Assembly: GCA_910586975.1 (NCBI GenBank)
Contig: CAJUKX010000030.1
Span: 1 to 32,445, forward strand
Direction: 5' to 3'
Source: an uncultured Muribaculaceae bacterium
GTDB lineage: Bacteria; Bacteroidota; Bacteroidia; Bacteroidales; Muribaculaceae
DNA: 32,445 nt
The position numbers and the translations under genes are program-made. Under the pieces are notes generated by a model. It had not been told where the DNA came from, ran no database searches, and saw only the letters and a list, made by a program, of their open reading frames with translations. Shown here one piece after another: positions 8,301-15,851 of the stretch; the first letter of the stretch is position 1; the number at the start of each line of letters is the position of its first letter.

Positions 8301-8884
8301 TGGATAACAAGGTCGACGAACGTGTCAGAGACTATCAGCGTGTTATCCTCGGAGTAGACCCCGGAACAAACGTGATGGGTTATGGTATTCTTGGCGTTAA
8401 CGGCAAGAAACCGTCGCTCATAGCCATGGGTGTCATCAAGCTCAATAAATTTGAGTGCCATTACATGAGGTTAAAAAGAATCTACGACCGTATTCTCGAG
8501 ATATGCAACCAGTATCTGCCTGATGAGATGGCTATCGAAGCTCCGTTTTTCGGTAAGAATGTGCAGTCGATGCTGAAGCTGGGACGTGCGCAGGGAGTGG
8601 CTATGGCAGCCGCACTTTCGCGTGAAGTTCCTATTACCGAATATGAGCCGCGCAAGATAAAAATGGCTATTACGGGCAACGGCGCATCTTCCAAAGAGCA
8701 AGTGCAGGAAATGTTGCGCAGGATTTTGTCGATTCCCCGCGAGAACCTGCTCCCCGAGCTTGATGCCACCGATGCGCTTGCCGCTGCTCTGTGTCATTTT
8801 TATGAATCCGAAAAACCTGTTGTGGCTAAATCTACCTCCTGGAAAGATTATATTGCTAAAAACCCAGATAAGATAAAGAAATGA
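8300..8884 (+). CDS. ruvC: Crossover junction endodeoxyribonuclease RuvC
   Basis: RuvC resolves Holliday junctions together with RuvAB. I chose the ATG at 8300, which overlaps the previous stop codon. It gives 194 residues, close to the family norm; an upstream in-frame ATG at 8252 lies inside the preceding gene and adds a non-conserved extension. The four acidic catalytic residues are present: D20 in GVDPGT, E80 in AIEAPFF, and D155 and D158 in ELDATDALAAALCH. The segment FFGKNVQSMLKLGRAQG is the conserved substrate-binding region. ruvA and ruvB are not in the window. The stop overlaps the next start as ATGA. Confidence 0.96.
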   Translation: MDNKVDERVRDYQRVILGVDPGTNVMGYGILGVNGKKPSLIAMGVIKLNKFECHYMRLKRIYDRILEICNQYLPDEMAIEAPFFGKNVQSMLKLGRAQGVAMAAALSREVPITEYEPRKIKMAITGNGASSKEQVQEMLRRILSIPRENLLPELDATDALAAALCHFYESEKPVVAKSTSWKDYIAKNPDKIKK

Positions 8885-10197
8885 AGAAATCTCTCATCCT
8901 CATATTATCCTTGGCTTCATTCAGTTGCATTTCAGCGCAAATTTCAATCACAGGCACACGCTATAAAGATTTTTTACCTGATACCAATACCGGGTTAAAG
9001 ACCATTTATGTTGTGGAAGATGGAAAAGATGCCGTTATTTCTTATACGGCAAGCAGCTCCACAGTTAAATGGCAGAGGTACAGCAAACTCGGTGGTGGGT
9101 ATGCCGAGGAAGTTGATAATGTGATAAGAGATGGCAATACCTACACTTTGCCCGCCTCAAGCCAGGATCTGGGATATATAATTAATGACGGTCAGAAGCA
9201 GATTTGTTTCTGGGTAGCAGATTATTCGTTGTATCATTATAATATATCCGGAATCTCAACTGCCGAGAGCGATTGCGACCGTATTTGGCTCAATCTTGCA
9301 GGAAGCGCACCTGAAATACCTTATTATACAATCAACGGCCATCGCGAGTTGATTGACCGCAAGATTGCTCTTGAATACGCTACATTGAGATTTGATGAAG
9401 GTTCGTTTTCTTATGAACCGATAACAAAGACGGTTTTATTATCGTCAGCAAACGGTAAGATTTCGGTTGAATCGCCTTTATGCGACACCCATTTTACTAT
9501 ATCTCCCGGCATATTTGCAGATTGGGAAGACTCACAACCGGTACATTCCCAATCATTTGCTACTAAATCAGTACAGGCACAGACCAAAGCCGAACAGGAA
9601 GAGAGAGACGCTGATAATGAACAAAAAACAGAAACCTCGAATCTTGGCGGATCTGCTCCCTGCGATATCAATTTCTCGGCTGCGGTAAGCGATGCAGCCA
9701 TATACCACAGATGGGAAATTTCTTCTGACCCGGATTTCAACGATGTACAGTTCACCATAGACCAGCTTGATTTTTCGTATACCTTCACCGAGGCAGGAAA
9801 TACCTACGTGCGTTTGGTCGCTAATAATGCTGAGGGTGACTGCGAATATCTCAGCGACACATATACAATATCTATAGGCGAGTCTAAACTCGACTGTCCC
9901 AACGCTTTCTCGCCGGGCAATGCCGATGGTGTGAATGATGAATGGAAAGTTTCATACAGCTCTATCGTCGAATTTCACTGCGAGATTTTCAACAGATGGG
10001 GAAAGTGTCTCGCAAAGCTCACCGACCCGTCACAAGGCTGGGACGGCAAGGTGAATGGCAAAGTTGTAGGCTCGGGTGTATATTTCTATGTGATAAATGC
10101 ACGCGGAGCCGATGGCAAGGTTTATAAACTCTCAGGCGATATCAACGTTATAAACAGCCGTCGAAGTGCAAACCAGGCCGTGGACCCTGAAATGTAA
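8881..10197 (+). CDS. Secreted protein with gliding-motility-type (CHU_C, type IX secretion type B) C-terminal domain
   Basis: 438 residues. An N-terminal signal peptide (MKKSLILILSLASFSCISA) is probably cut before QISITG; the internal Cys is not in a good lipobox. Residues about 20-220 are beta-rich and unassigned. A low-complexity Gln/Glu/Asp/Thr linker covers about 225-260. An Ig/PKD-like segment follows at about 262-335, containing YHRWEISSDP and GNTYVRLVANNAEGDC. The C-terminal domain runs from CPNAFSPGNADGVNDEW through FNRWGKCL and GWDGKVNG to SGVYFYVI, which is the CHU_C / type B sorting-domain pattern. It is therefore probably carried across the outer membrane by a type IX secretion system, if the cell has one. 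The start overlaps the ruvC stop by 4 nt. Confidence 0.85.
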   Translation: MKKSLILILSLASFSCISAQISITGTRYKDFLPDTNTGLKTIYVVEDGKDAVISYTASSSTVKWQRYSKLGGGYAEEVDNVIRDGNTYTLPASSQDLGYIINDGQKQICFWVADYSLYHYNISGISTAESDCDRIWLNLAGSAPEIPYYTINGHRELIDRKIALEYATLRFDEGSFSYEPITKTVLLSSANGKISVESPLCDTHFTISPGIFADWEDSQPVHSQSFATKSVQAQTKAEQEERDADNEQKTETSNLGGSAPCDINFSAAVSDAAIYHRWEISSDPDFNDVQFTIDQLDFSYTFTEAGNTYVRLVANNAEGDCEYLSDTYTISIGESKLDCPNAFSPGNADGVNDEWKVSYSSIVEFHCEIFNRWGKCLAKLTDPSQGWDGKVNGKVVGSGVYFYVINARGADGKVYKLSGDINVINSRRSANQAVDPEM

Positions 10198-10229
10198 AAA
10201 CCAATCATAATAATAACTTGAATTTGAAC

Positions 10230-12701
10230 GTGAAAAAATTATTTCCAATCGTTGCACTATCTGCCTTGTTCGCAACACCGCAGATAATGGCAAATCAGCC
10301 TGACTCAGTTTACCTGTTTTCGTATTCTGAGGCCAATGGCGCCGGTGGACTTAAACTTGCATGGAGCCCCGATGCTCAACATTGGACCGGATTAAACGGC
10401 GGAAACTCATTCGTAAACTCGGATTTCGGCCCTTGGGGACGTATGAAGAAATGCTTCAGCCCTAAATTGGTTCAGACTGTGAGTGATGGCAAATGGCATT
10501 GCACCTGGAAACTTTCCGAGGAGGGTGAAGGGATGGCTTATGTAGATTCGCCTGACCTGATATACTGGAATCCTCAGTCATATTTCATGGCTGACCGTCT
10601 TAATGACCATGCTTCAAAGGGCGAAACTTATCCTACTGAACAAATATCGGCAAAAATAGGCGATAAAATACAGAACGGTTATTGTCAGCGTGTCCCTTAT
10701 TCGTTAATCGAGAGCTTGAAACGCTACAGCGACCAACGTGCATACCTCAATACCCTCAATGAAGAACGTATGGAAGATGTGTTTGCCCTTGCTCCGTTTG
10801 AGGCTACACTCACCATTCATACCGATTCTACAAAAGCTATAAGCGATAAACTCATAGGTATCTTCTTTGAGGATATCAACTACGGTGCAGACGGCGGTCT
10901 GTATGCCGAACTGATTCAAAACAGAGATTTTGAATATGCGCCCGGCGACAATCACCACGCCAAGTGGACTCCTGCCACAGCATGGACAGCCCTAAATGCA
11001 GCCGGTGACACGATTGCTGTAAATATCTCTACCGAGAATCCTTTGCATCAGAATAATCCACATCATGTGGTTATTGATGCCGGTTCGTCTATCATAAACT
11101 CCGGTTACGATGGTATAGCACTTAAGAAGGGAGAGCGTTATCGTGTCTCATTCTTCGGGAAAACCAATGGAGCAGGCTCGTCAAACGTAAAGATTACACT
11201 GGTTGGAGAGAAAGGTAAAATACTTGCCGAAAAGTCTTTCAAGGTTTCTAATAAGGATTGGAAGAAGTTCACCGCTACTTTGATTTCAGATTCTGATGCC
11301 GTTGGTGCCAATCTTAAAGTCAGCGTTTCAAACAATGGAGTACTGATGGATATGATTTCGCTTTTCCCGGTGAATACTTTCAAAAATCATGAAAACGGAC
11401 TCCGTCCCGATCTTGCTCAGACTCTTGCCGATCTGCATCCTCGCTTTGTTCGCTTCCCCGGCGGATGCGTGGCACATGGTGATGGCGTGGATAATATCTA
11501 TGACTGGAAGGGTTCTGTAGGCCCGCTCGAATCTCGCAAACCGTTGCGTAATCTCTGGAATTATCATCAGACACGTGGATTGGGATATCATGAATATTTC
11601 CAGTTCTGCGAGGACATAGGTGCAGAACCGCTGCCGGTGCTCGCAGCCGGTGTTCCCTGTCAGAACTCCGGAACACCCGGTCATCATTCACATGATGATA
11701 TAACCAAGTATGGCCAGCAGGACGGTATTCCGATGGATGAGATGGCCGCATATATACAGGATGTACTTGACCTTATAGAATATGCCAACGGTGATCCAAA
11801 AAAATCAAAATGGGCTAAGATGAGAGCTGAAGCCGGACATCCCAAGCCCTTCAATCTGCACTATATCGGTATAGGTAATGAAGATATGATTACCGAGCCA
11901 TTTGAAGTAAGATTTAAAATGATTGCCGATGCGGTAAAGGAAAAATATCCCGAAGTGAAAATTGTGGGAACTGTAGGACCTTTCTACGAGGGTACTGATT
12001 ATACCCGCGGTTGGGAATTTGCCACAGAGCAAAACATTCCTCTTGTCGACGAGCACTATTATGTGACTCCCGGCTGGATGGTTAACAATAACCATTACTA
12101 TGATAACTATGACCGTTCGAAGCCTCATGTATACCTGGGTGAATATGCAGCCCATGTTCCGGGCCGTCACAGCACTATTGAGACCGCGCTCTCAGAGGCT
12201 GCTTACCTTACGGGTGTTGAACGCAACGGCGATGTAGTTGAAATGACCTCGTACGCACCTCTGCTTGCCAAAGAAGGACACACACAATGGCGTCCCGACC
12301 TCATCTACTTCAACAATACCGAGGTTAAACCTACCACAAGTTATTATGTTCAGAAGCTGTATGGACAGAACAGCGGTGATACTTATGTGAACTCAACACT
12401 CAGTCTTTCTGACCGCAGTGCATACGCGGCCAAGAGTGTTCTTGCTTCTGTGGTGAAGGAAGCTGACGGCGGTGAAATCATAAAGCTTGTGAATCTGTCG
12501 CCCGCTGAAGTGGCAACAACCGTAAAACTTGACGGCGTTGATCTCAACGGCTACAAAGCATCGGTAACTACTTTCTCAGGCGAGCCTTCTGACACCAAGG
12601 CCAAGATTGAAGAATCTACAGTTGATATTACAACTCCTGATCTTAAGTTCACTTTGGTACCTCGTTCATTCTCGGTAATACGTTTGATCAAGAACGACTG
12701 A
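10230..12701 (+). CDS. GH51 alpha-L-arabinofuranosidase with N-terminal GH43-like fragment
   Basis: A secreted or periplasmic enzyme that removes arabinofuranosyl residues from plant polysaccharides. No in-frame ATG exists after the TGA at 10188. I chose GTG at 10230 because it gives a clean signal peptide (MKKLFPIVALSALFATPQIMA); TTG at 10218 and 10224 are alternatives. Residues about 25-120 resemble part of a GH43-like beta-propeller (VYLFSYSEANGAGG, LAWSPDAQHWTGLNGG, YVDSPDLIYWNPQ). Residues about 190-385 contain a carbohydrate-binding-like beta sandwich. The GH51 barrel follows with RFPGGC. E551 in GIGNED is the predicted acid/base and E638 in YLGEYAAH the predicted nucleophile. A C-terminal beta domain completes 823 residues. 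It lies 32 nt after the previous gene. Confidence 0.92.
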   Translation: MKKLFPIVALSALFATPQIMANQPDSVYLFSYSEANGAGGLKLAWSPDAQHWTGLNGGNSFVNSDFGPWGRMKKCFSPKLVQTVSDGKWHCTWKLSEEGEGMAYVDSPDLIYWNPQSYFMADRLNDHASKGETYPTEQISAKIGDKIQNGYCQRVPYSLIESLKRYSDQRAYLNTLNEERMEDVFALAPFEATLTIHTDSTKAISDKLIGIFFEDINYGADGGLYAELIQNRDFEYAPGDNHHAKWTPATAWTALNAAGDTIAVNISTENPLHQNNPHHVVIDAGSSIINSGYDGIALKKGERYRVSFFGKTNGAGSSNVKITLVGEKGKILAEKSFKVSNKDWKKFTATLISDSDAVGANLKVSVSNNGVLMDMISLFPVNTFKNHENGLRPDLAQTLADLHPRFVRFPGGCVAHGDGVDNIYDWKGSVGPLESRKPLRNLWNYHQTRGLGYHEYFQFCEDIGAEPLPVLAAGVPCQNSGTPGHHSHDDITKYGQQDGIPMDEMAAYIQDVLDLIEYANGDPKKSKWAKMRAEAGHPKPFNLHYIGIGNEDMITEPFEVRFKMIADAVKEKYPEVKIVGTVGPFYEGTDYTRGWEFATEQNIPLVDEHYYVTPGWMVNNNHYYDNYDRSKPHVYLGEYAAHVPGRHSTIETALSEAAYLTGVERNGDVVEMTSYAPLLAKEGHTQWRPDLIYFNNTEVKPTTSYYVQKLYGQNSGDTYVNSTLSLSDRSAYAAKSVLASVVKEADGGEIIKLVNLSPAEVATTVKLDGVDLNGYKASVTTFSGEPSDTKAKIEESTVDITTPDLKFTLVPRSFSVIRLIKND

Positions 12702-12719
12702 ATCATTTAGGAAACAATG

Positions 12720-12750
12720 CGGCTGCATGAGATTTGCTCTTATGCAGCCG
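12720..12750. terminator. Hairpin between convergent GH51 and DUF4136 genes
   Basis: CGGCTGCAT (12720-12728) and ATGCAGCCG (12742-12750) form a perfect 9-bp stem, which can extend inward with GAG/CTC. It lies 18 nt after the GH51 stop and 9 nt before the stop of the opposing lipoprotein gene. It probably ends transcription from both sides, although the downstream T tract is weak. Confidence 0.65.
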
Positions 12751-12759
12751 TATTTGTGT

Positions 12760-13383
12760 CTATTTATGATTATTTCGGTATTGAGGTAACAAGGGCACAG
12801 GGAATTTGGAGAAAAGGGTATGCACTGCTTCTGCTATTCCCTCAAGATTTCTGAATTGTGTATTTCCGTTCTCAAGTATAGTTGCTACGGAAGATGAATA
12901 TAGTGGCAGCTTCTTCCGGATATTTACCATATCCATAGTCAGAACGCCTTCTTTGTATATGCCTGTAATGATTCTGGCATTAGAATAGTAATTGGCCCAA
13001 TAATTGTATCGCGGATACATGAAGTAGGGATAATAGCCATTATAATAAGGTCCGGCATAAGGGCTGTAACCCGGCGGTATTGCCGGCTCGGTTTCGATTT
13101 CCCTGTGCACAGTCAAGCCTATATTGATCAGCAACGGCGAAGTGGGACTTTCGGTATATCCACGCATTATCATCTGCTCGCGAATGGCAGCCGCGATGTT
13201 GTAATACGTCACCATCTGCATGCCGGGAGGCAATTCGCCGTCGGCGGGACTTACTATTCTGAAAGTGTTGTAATCACTCAGATTTGCATCGTTATAAGTC
13301 TCACTGTTTACAAGCGAGAATGGACTGCAAGCGGTGAGAATCAAAGCAAAAAGGGCTAAAGCGGGTAACAGGAGTTTCTCCAT
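12760..13383 (-). CDS. DUF4136-type lipoprotein
   Basis: 207 residues with a lipoprotein signal peptide: MEKLLLPALALFALILTAC, lipobox LTAC with C19 as the predicted lipidated residue. The mature part matches the DUF4136 pattern: YNTFRIVSP early, an internal IAAAIREQMIMRGYTES helix, and a later strand with GVLTMDMVN. A Tyr/Pro-rich low-complexity segment lies at about 124-150 (many PYY/YYPYF words). The function is unknown; the protein is envelope-anchored. The ATG sits inside a perfect hairpin, which may regulate translation. Confidence 0.85.
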   Translation of the reverse strand: MEKLLLPALALFALILTACSPFSLVNSETYNDANLSDYNTFRIVSPADGELPPGMQMVTYYNIAAAIREQMIMRGYTESPTSPLLINIGLTVHREIETEPAIPPGYSPYAGPYYNGYYPYFMYPRYNYWANYYSNARIITGIYKEGVLTMDMVNIRKKLPLYSSSVATILENGNTQFRNLEGIAEAVHTLFSKFPVPLLPQYRNNHK

Positions 13384-13397
13384 ATCAATATATGGAG
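13371..13397 (-). promoter_or_regulatory. Competing hairpins around the DUF4136 start codon
   Basis: On the mRNA, CUCCAUAU (from 13397-13390), loop AUUG, and AUAUGGAG (13385-13378) form an 8-bp perfect hairpin that buries the AUG (13383-13381). The same GGAG can pair instead with CUCC of codons 4-5 (13374-13371) across an AAA loop, which would free the bases before the AUG. This is seen in the sequence; regulatory use is inference. Confidence 0.45.
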
Positions 13398-13541
13398 TTA
13401 AATGTATTATAATATTAACGATTCAGCTGATTTAAATGTTCTTTTGCCTGAAAAATAGCTTTTTGTACATTATTTCATATCAAAGACATACTTTTTTAAT
13501 AAAATTAACCTCCTATATCAAGCAATTTCAAAAATATTGTA

Positions 13542-13549
13542 TACTTTTG
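13542..13549 (+). promoter_or_regulatory. -7 promoter element for the small ORF-aguA-aguB unit
   Basis: TACTTTTG matches TAnnTTTG, with no clear TTTG at the -33 position. The expected transcription start near 13556 rules out an ATG at 13537 and favours the ATG at 13576 for the first gene. Confidence 0.5.
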
Positions 13550-13575
13550 CCGAATATACACAGAACCATATCAAA

Positions 13576-13815
13576 ATGCCTGATAATCTTACTGATTTAT
13601 TTATTTCCATAATAAAACAAACACCTTCGATCGACATGGCAGAGGCAGAGTTCAAACGATCTCTTGCCGATGATGAGGATTTGCGTCGCAGATACCGCAA
13701 CTGGTGTCGCGAAGAAGGTACTACTGAAAAACACGGATTCATCGACTTCTGCGAGGAATATGTCGATGGTCTTAATGAAATATGGGATAATCTAACTGAT
13801 TATAACGATGAATAA
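13576..13815 (+). CDS. Small acidic protein of unknown function upstream of aguA
   Basis: 79 residues from the ATG at 13576 (the upstream ATG at 13537 precedes the predicted transcription start). It is mostly helical and strongly acidic at both ends. Notable segments are SIDMAEAEFKRSLADDEDLRRRYRNWCREEG in the middle, followed by FIDFCEEYVDGLNEIWDNLTDYND. No signal peptide or membrane segment. I do not recognise a named family. Its last 8 nt overlap the start of aguA, so the two are probably translationally coupled and it could be an accessory or regulatory partner; that is inference. Confidence 0.75.
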   Translation: MPDNLTDLFISIIKQTPSIDMAEAEFKRSLADDEDLRRRYRNWCREEGTTEKHGFIDFCEEYVDGLNEIWDNLTDYNDE

Positions 13816-14860
13816 CGACACATATACAGAACGCAGACTCCCGGCTGAATGGGAGAAACAGGGGGCTGTGATTGTGGCATGGCCTCACAAAAACACCGAC
13901 TGGGCTTATATGCTTGAGCAGGCGCAGAAGTGTTACATAGAGATCATAGAAGCAATAACAAGGCATGCCGTTGCCATAGTCTTGGCCCCTGATACCAAGG
14001 AGGTTCGCTCACGTCTGCAACACATAGACAGCGATAAGATATTATACCTTGATGTTCCCACCAATGATACTTGGGTTCGCGACTACGGAGTATTAACCGC
14101 GAGGGATGAGGACGATAATCCTGTTTTGTGTGACTTCGGATTTAACGCCTGGGGCGGAAAATTTGAGAGTGCGCTTGACAATGGCGTCAACCGCTTCATG
14201 TATGATGCGGGGCTTATTAAAGGCAAATACGAAGATCATAATGACTTCATACTGGAGGGCGGTTCCATAGAGAGCGATGGCAACGGTACCATCCTCACCA
14301 CCACATCGTGCTTGCTTACGCCTACGCGAAACCACAGGTTGAATCAAAAGGATATAGAGCGGACACTCGAGCATACACTGGGCGCACGCAAGGTGCTTTG
14401 GCTCGACTGCGATGGTATGATTGGTGATGATACTGATGGCCACATTGATACTATAGCGCGTTTGGCTCCCGATAATTCCATACTCTTCAACCGCGGCAAC
14501 AGCAACGATGATGATCCACAGTCTCAGATGCTCGCAGGAATCGAAAATCAACTCAGGGCTATGACTGATGCCGACGGCAGGCCTTTCAACCTGATTGAAC
14601 TGCCGCTACCCGAGGCTATAATGGATGTGGACGACGGACATCGTCTGCCTGCTACTTATGCAAACTTCCTTATAATCAATGACGCTGTGATTATGCCTGT
14701 TTACGGTCAACCGCTGAACGATGAACGGGCTGAAATGACTCTGAAGGTTGTATTTCCCGACCACGTGATTGAGAAAGTGGACTGCACAGCGCTCATCAGA
14801 CAACACGGCTCGCTGCACTGCGCTACAATGCAGGTGCCGGCTGACATTCTTTCCATTTAA
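13808..14860 (+). CDS. aguA: Agmatine deiminase (agmatine iminohydrolase)
   Basis: 350 residues of the peptidylarginine-deiminase-like family. It hydrolyses agmatine to N-carbamoylputrescine and ammonia, the second step of putrescine synthesis from arginine. Visible active-site blocks are NDTWVRDYG, FILEGGSIE, DDTDGHID and the C-terminal HGSLHCATMQ with the nucleophilic C338. The length is slightly below the usual 360-370. The start overlaps the upstream small ORF by 8 nt. aguB follows after 15 nt, which supports the agmatine assignment over a generic deiminase. An arginine decarboxylase gene is not in this window. Confidence 0.95.
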   Translation: MNNDTYTERRLPAEWEKQGAVIVAWPHKNTDWAYMLEQAQKCYIEIIEAITRHAVAIVLAPDTKEVRSRLQHIDSDKILYLDVPTNDTWVRDYGVLTARDEDDNPVLCDFGFNAWGGKFESALDNGVNRFMYDAGLIKGKYEDHNDFILEGGSIESDGNGTILTTTSCLLTPTRNHRLNQKDIERTLEHTLGARKVLWLDCDGMIGDDTDGHIDTIARLAPDNSILFNRGNSNDDDPQSQMLAGIENQLRAMTDADGRPFNLIELPLPEAIMDVDDGHRLPATYANFLIINDAVIMPVYGQPLNDERAEMTLKVVFPDHVIEKVDCTALIRQHGSLHCATMQVPADILSI

Positions 14861-14875
14861 CAAAAGAGTAGTAAA

Positions 14876-15751
14876 ATGAAAATAGGAATCATACAACAGC
14901 ACAATTCAGCGGATATAAATGCCAATCGTGAGAATTTAGCCCGTAAAGCTCGCAAATTAGCGGCTGCCGGAGCTGCCCTCATAGTTAATCAGGAACTTCA
15001 CGACGGCCTTTATTTCTGCCAGACAGAATCGGTTGATAACTTTGACCAAGCTGTGGATTTGCAGTCTGAAGCAACAAAATTTTACGCAGATCTTGCCAAG
15101 GAACTTGGCGTAGTTATTGTGACCTCTATGTTTGAACGCCGTGCTCCGGGGCTGTATCACAATACGGCAATCGTATTTGAAAAAGATGGTACTGAAGCCG
15201 GAAGATACCGCAAGATGCATATCCCTGATGATCCGGCATATTACGAAAAATTTTATTTCACCCCCGGTGATCTCGGGTTTAAACCCATCAATACTTCGGT
15301 GGGACGATTAGGCGTATTGGTTTGTTGGGACCAATGGTACCCCGAAGCAGCGCGACTCATGGCTCTCGCAGGTGCTGATATGCTTATTTATCCTACAGCA
15401 ATCGGTTGGGAATCAACTGATACACCGGATGAAAAAGCAAGACAGTTGCAGGCTTGGATGACTGTGCAGCGTGGCCATGCCGTAGCAAACGGTCTGCCTG
15501 TAATCACAGTCAACAGAGTAGGGTACGAGCCTGATCCCTCGGGCGTAACCGGAGGAATAACTTTCTGGGGAAACAGCTTCGTGGCCGGTCCACAGGGCGA
15601 ACTGCTCTACAATGCACCGTCCGACGAAGAAGTGGAACAGATTGTAGATGTTGACCTCGGACGGTCGGAACAGGTAAGGCGTTGGTGGCCTTTCCTGCGC
15701 GACAGACGCATTGATGCCTACTGCGACCTGACCAAACGGTTCAGAGACTGA
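14876..15751 (+). CDS. aguB: N-carbamoylputrescine amidase
   Basis: 291 residues of the carbon-nitrogen hydrolase (nitrilase) superfamily. It converts N-carbamoylputrescine to putrescine, CO2 and ammonia. The Glu-Lys-Cys triad is visible: E40 in NQELHDGLYF, K113 in YRKMHIPDD and C150 in VLVCWDQWYPE. The C-terminal block GGITFWGNSFVAGPQGE and length match this family. It lies 15 nt downstream of aguA in one transcription unit and ends before a strong hairpin terminator. Confidence 0.95.
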   Translation: MKIGIIQQHNSADINANRENLARKARKLAAAGAALIVNQELHDGLYFCQTESVDNFDQAVDLQSEATKFYADLAKELGVVIVTSMFERRAPGLYHNTAIVFEKDGTEAGRYRKMHIPDDPAYYEKFYFTPGDLGFKPINTSVGRLGVLVCWDQWYPEAARLMALAGADMLIYPTAIGWESTDTPDEKARQLQAWMTVQRGHAVANGLPVITVNRVGYEPDPSGVTGGITFWGNSFVAGPQGELLYNAPSDEEVEQIVDVDLGRSEQVRRWWPFLRDRRIDAYCDLTKRFRD

Positions 15752-15777
15752 ACCTGCCAAAGACGCTATTCAGTAAT

Positions 15778-15817
15778 AATAAGAGGCTGACTAAACTTTA
15801 TTAGACAGCCTCTTATT
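15778..15817. terminator. Bidirectional terminator between aguB and lon
   Basis: AATAAGAGGCTG (15778-15789) and CAGCCTCTTATT (15806-15817) form a perfect 12-bp stem, and CTAA/TTAG can pair inside the loop. It lies between the convergent stops of aguB (15751) and lon (15852). Confidence 0.85.
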
Positions 15818-15851
15818 TCGCATGACGCGATATGGATTTTTACTGCTGTGT

